DNA of 64,000 nucleotides, from the NCBI RefSeq assembly GCF_023016115.1, contig NZ_JALKBH010000004.1, positions 1-64,000 on the forward strand. Reading direction: 5' to 3'. Position numbers and translations under genes: made by a program. The stretch comes from Alcanivorax sp. S6407. GTDB lineage: Bacteria; Pseudomonadota; Gammaproteobacteria; Pseudomonadales; Alcanivoracaceae. The notes beneath the pieces were generated by a model, which was not told the origin of the DNA, searched no databases, and saw only the letters and a list, made by a program, of their open reading frames with translations. Shown here one piece after another: positions 63,835-64,000 of the stretch. The stretch's first letter is position 1; each line of letters starts with the position of its first letter.

Positions 63835-64000
63835 TCACACTTCGAAGATCCGGTCCAGCTCACGCAGGCCCTTGAACTCCAGCACATTGCCGGTGGGATC
63901 CTGGACAAAGAAGGTACCCTGCTCGGCCGGCTGGCCCACAAACCGCTCGCGGGGCTTGAGCAGGAACGGCCAGTCGTGCTCGTAGATACGCTCCACCAGG
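63835..64000 (-). CDS. VOC-family (glyoxalase-like) protein, C-terminal part
   Basis: The minus-strand frame from the window edge to the TGA at 63835-63837 encodes FLLKPRERFVGQPAEQGTFF, then VQDPTGNVLEFKGL, the C-terminal metal-binding module of VOC proteins (conserved Glu in LEFK). The start is outside the window. The reaction is unknown. Confidence 0.85.
   Translation of the reverse strand, partial: LVERIYEHDWPFLLKPRERFVGQPAEQGTFFVQDPTGNVLEFKGLRELDRIFEV

Overview
The window reads as chromosome of a high-GC marine gammaproteobacterium. The core genes (dnaK-dnaJ with sigma-32-type promoters, fur/bamE/rnfH/smpB/ssrA, serB-fimX, the efp-epmA-epmB set), together with a fatty-acid/alkane-type lipid catabolism cluster and very repeat-rich spacers, resemble Alcanivorax and relatives. 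That placement is inference; no rRNA is present to confirm it.

Layout. 1-138 is the tail of an ISL3-like transposase. 353-5688 (minus strand) is the heat-shock block hrcA, grpE, dnaK, dnaJ; grpE and dnaK each have a sigma-32-like promoter with an identical 14-nt spacer. 5813-13053 is a conserved block: an RDD protein, recN, fur, bamE, rnfH, a sodium:neurotransmitter-type symporter standing where ratA is usually found, smpB and the tmRNA gene. Just downstream of ssrA lies a visibly AT-richer accessory island (13162-17393): one 1283-residue protein combining a SAM methyltransferase, a phospholipase-D-like nuclease, an SF2 helicase, a LexA/UmuD-like fold and a DUF3427-type C-terminus, plus a small unknown protein. 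It is a candidate self-contained defence gene. 17535-19877 holds a small unknown protein and a secreted subtilase.

20243-24844 is a tightly coupled four-gene photoreception/photorepair operon (Fe-S photolyase-related protein, DUF2256, cryptochrome DASH, photolyase), every junction a 4-bp overlap. A LuxR-type regulator is divergent from it. A 22-bp direct repeat lies over the end of that regulator gene and again in the promoter region of the most novel-looking locus, 26318-29453. This is a three-gene operon encoding an exported protein, a lipoprotein and a large exported protein. Each carries exactly ten glycines at three-residue spacing (a 28-residue collagen-like segment), and the genes are joined by ATGA overlaps. 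Matching lengths and complementary charges suggest a secreted collagen-like heterotrimer.

30126-32393 is ahpC-ahpF. 32938-38352 holds a PAS-PAS-GGDEF-EAL protein, mtgA, a META-domain lipoprotein and a glutamine amidotransferase. 38557-45661 holds leuA, an Lrp-type regulator, a Tim44-like protein, a flavodoxin-like protein, an enoyl-CoA hydratase, an ATP-grasp protein and a YtjB-like membrane protein. 46154-51598 is serB, a FimX-like pseudoenzyme and a PilZ-type protein. 51733-54328 is the EF-P and EF-P beta-lysylation set. 54518-62386 is a lipid cluster: hydrolase, TetR regulator with two matching operators, fadI, fadE and two more hydrolases. 62572-64000 holds a DUF502 protein, greB and a truncated VOC protein.

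The spacers are unusual. Many carry short arrays of degenerate 7-nt repeats in several families, often starting at or within the stop codon of the preceding gene and frequently paired as inverted copies, plus nested palindromes resembling REP/BIME elements. This gene-end heptamer system is the main structure not explained by the genes.
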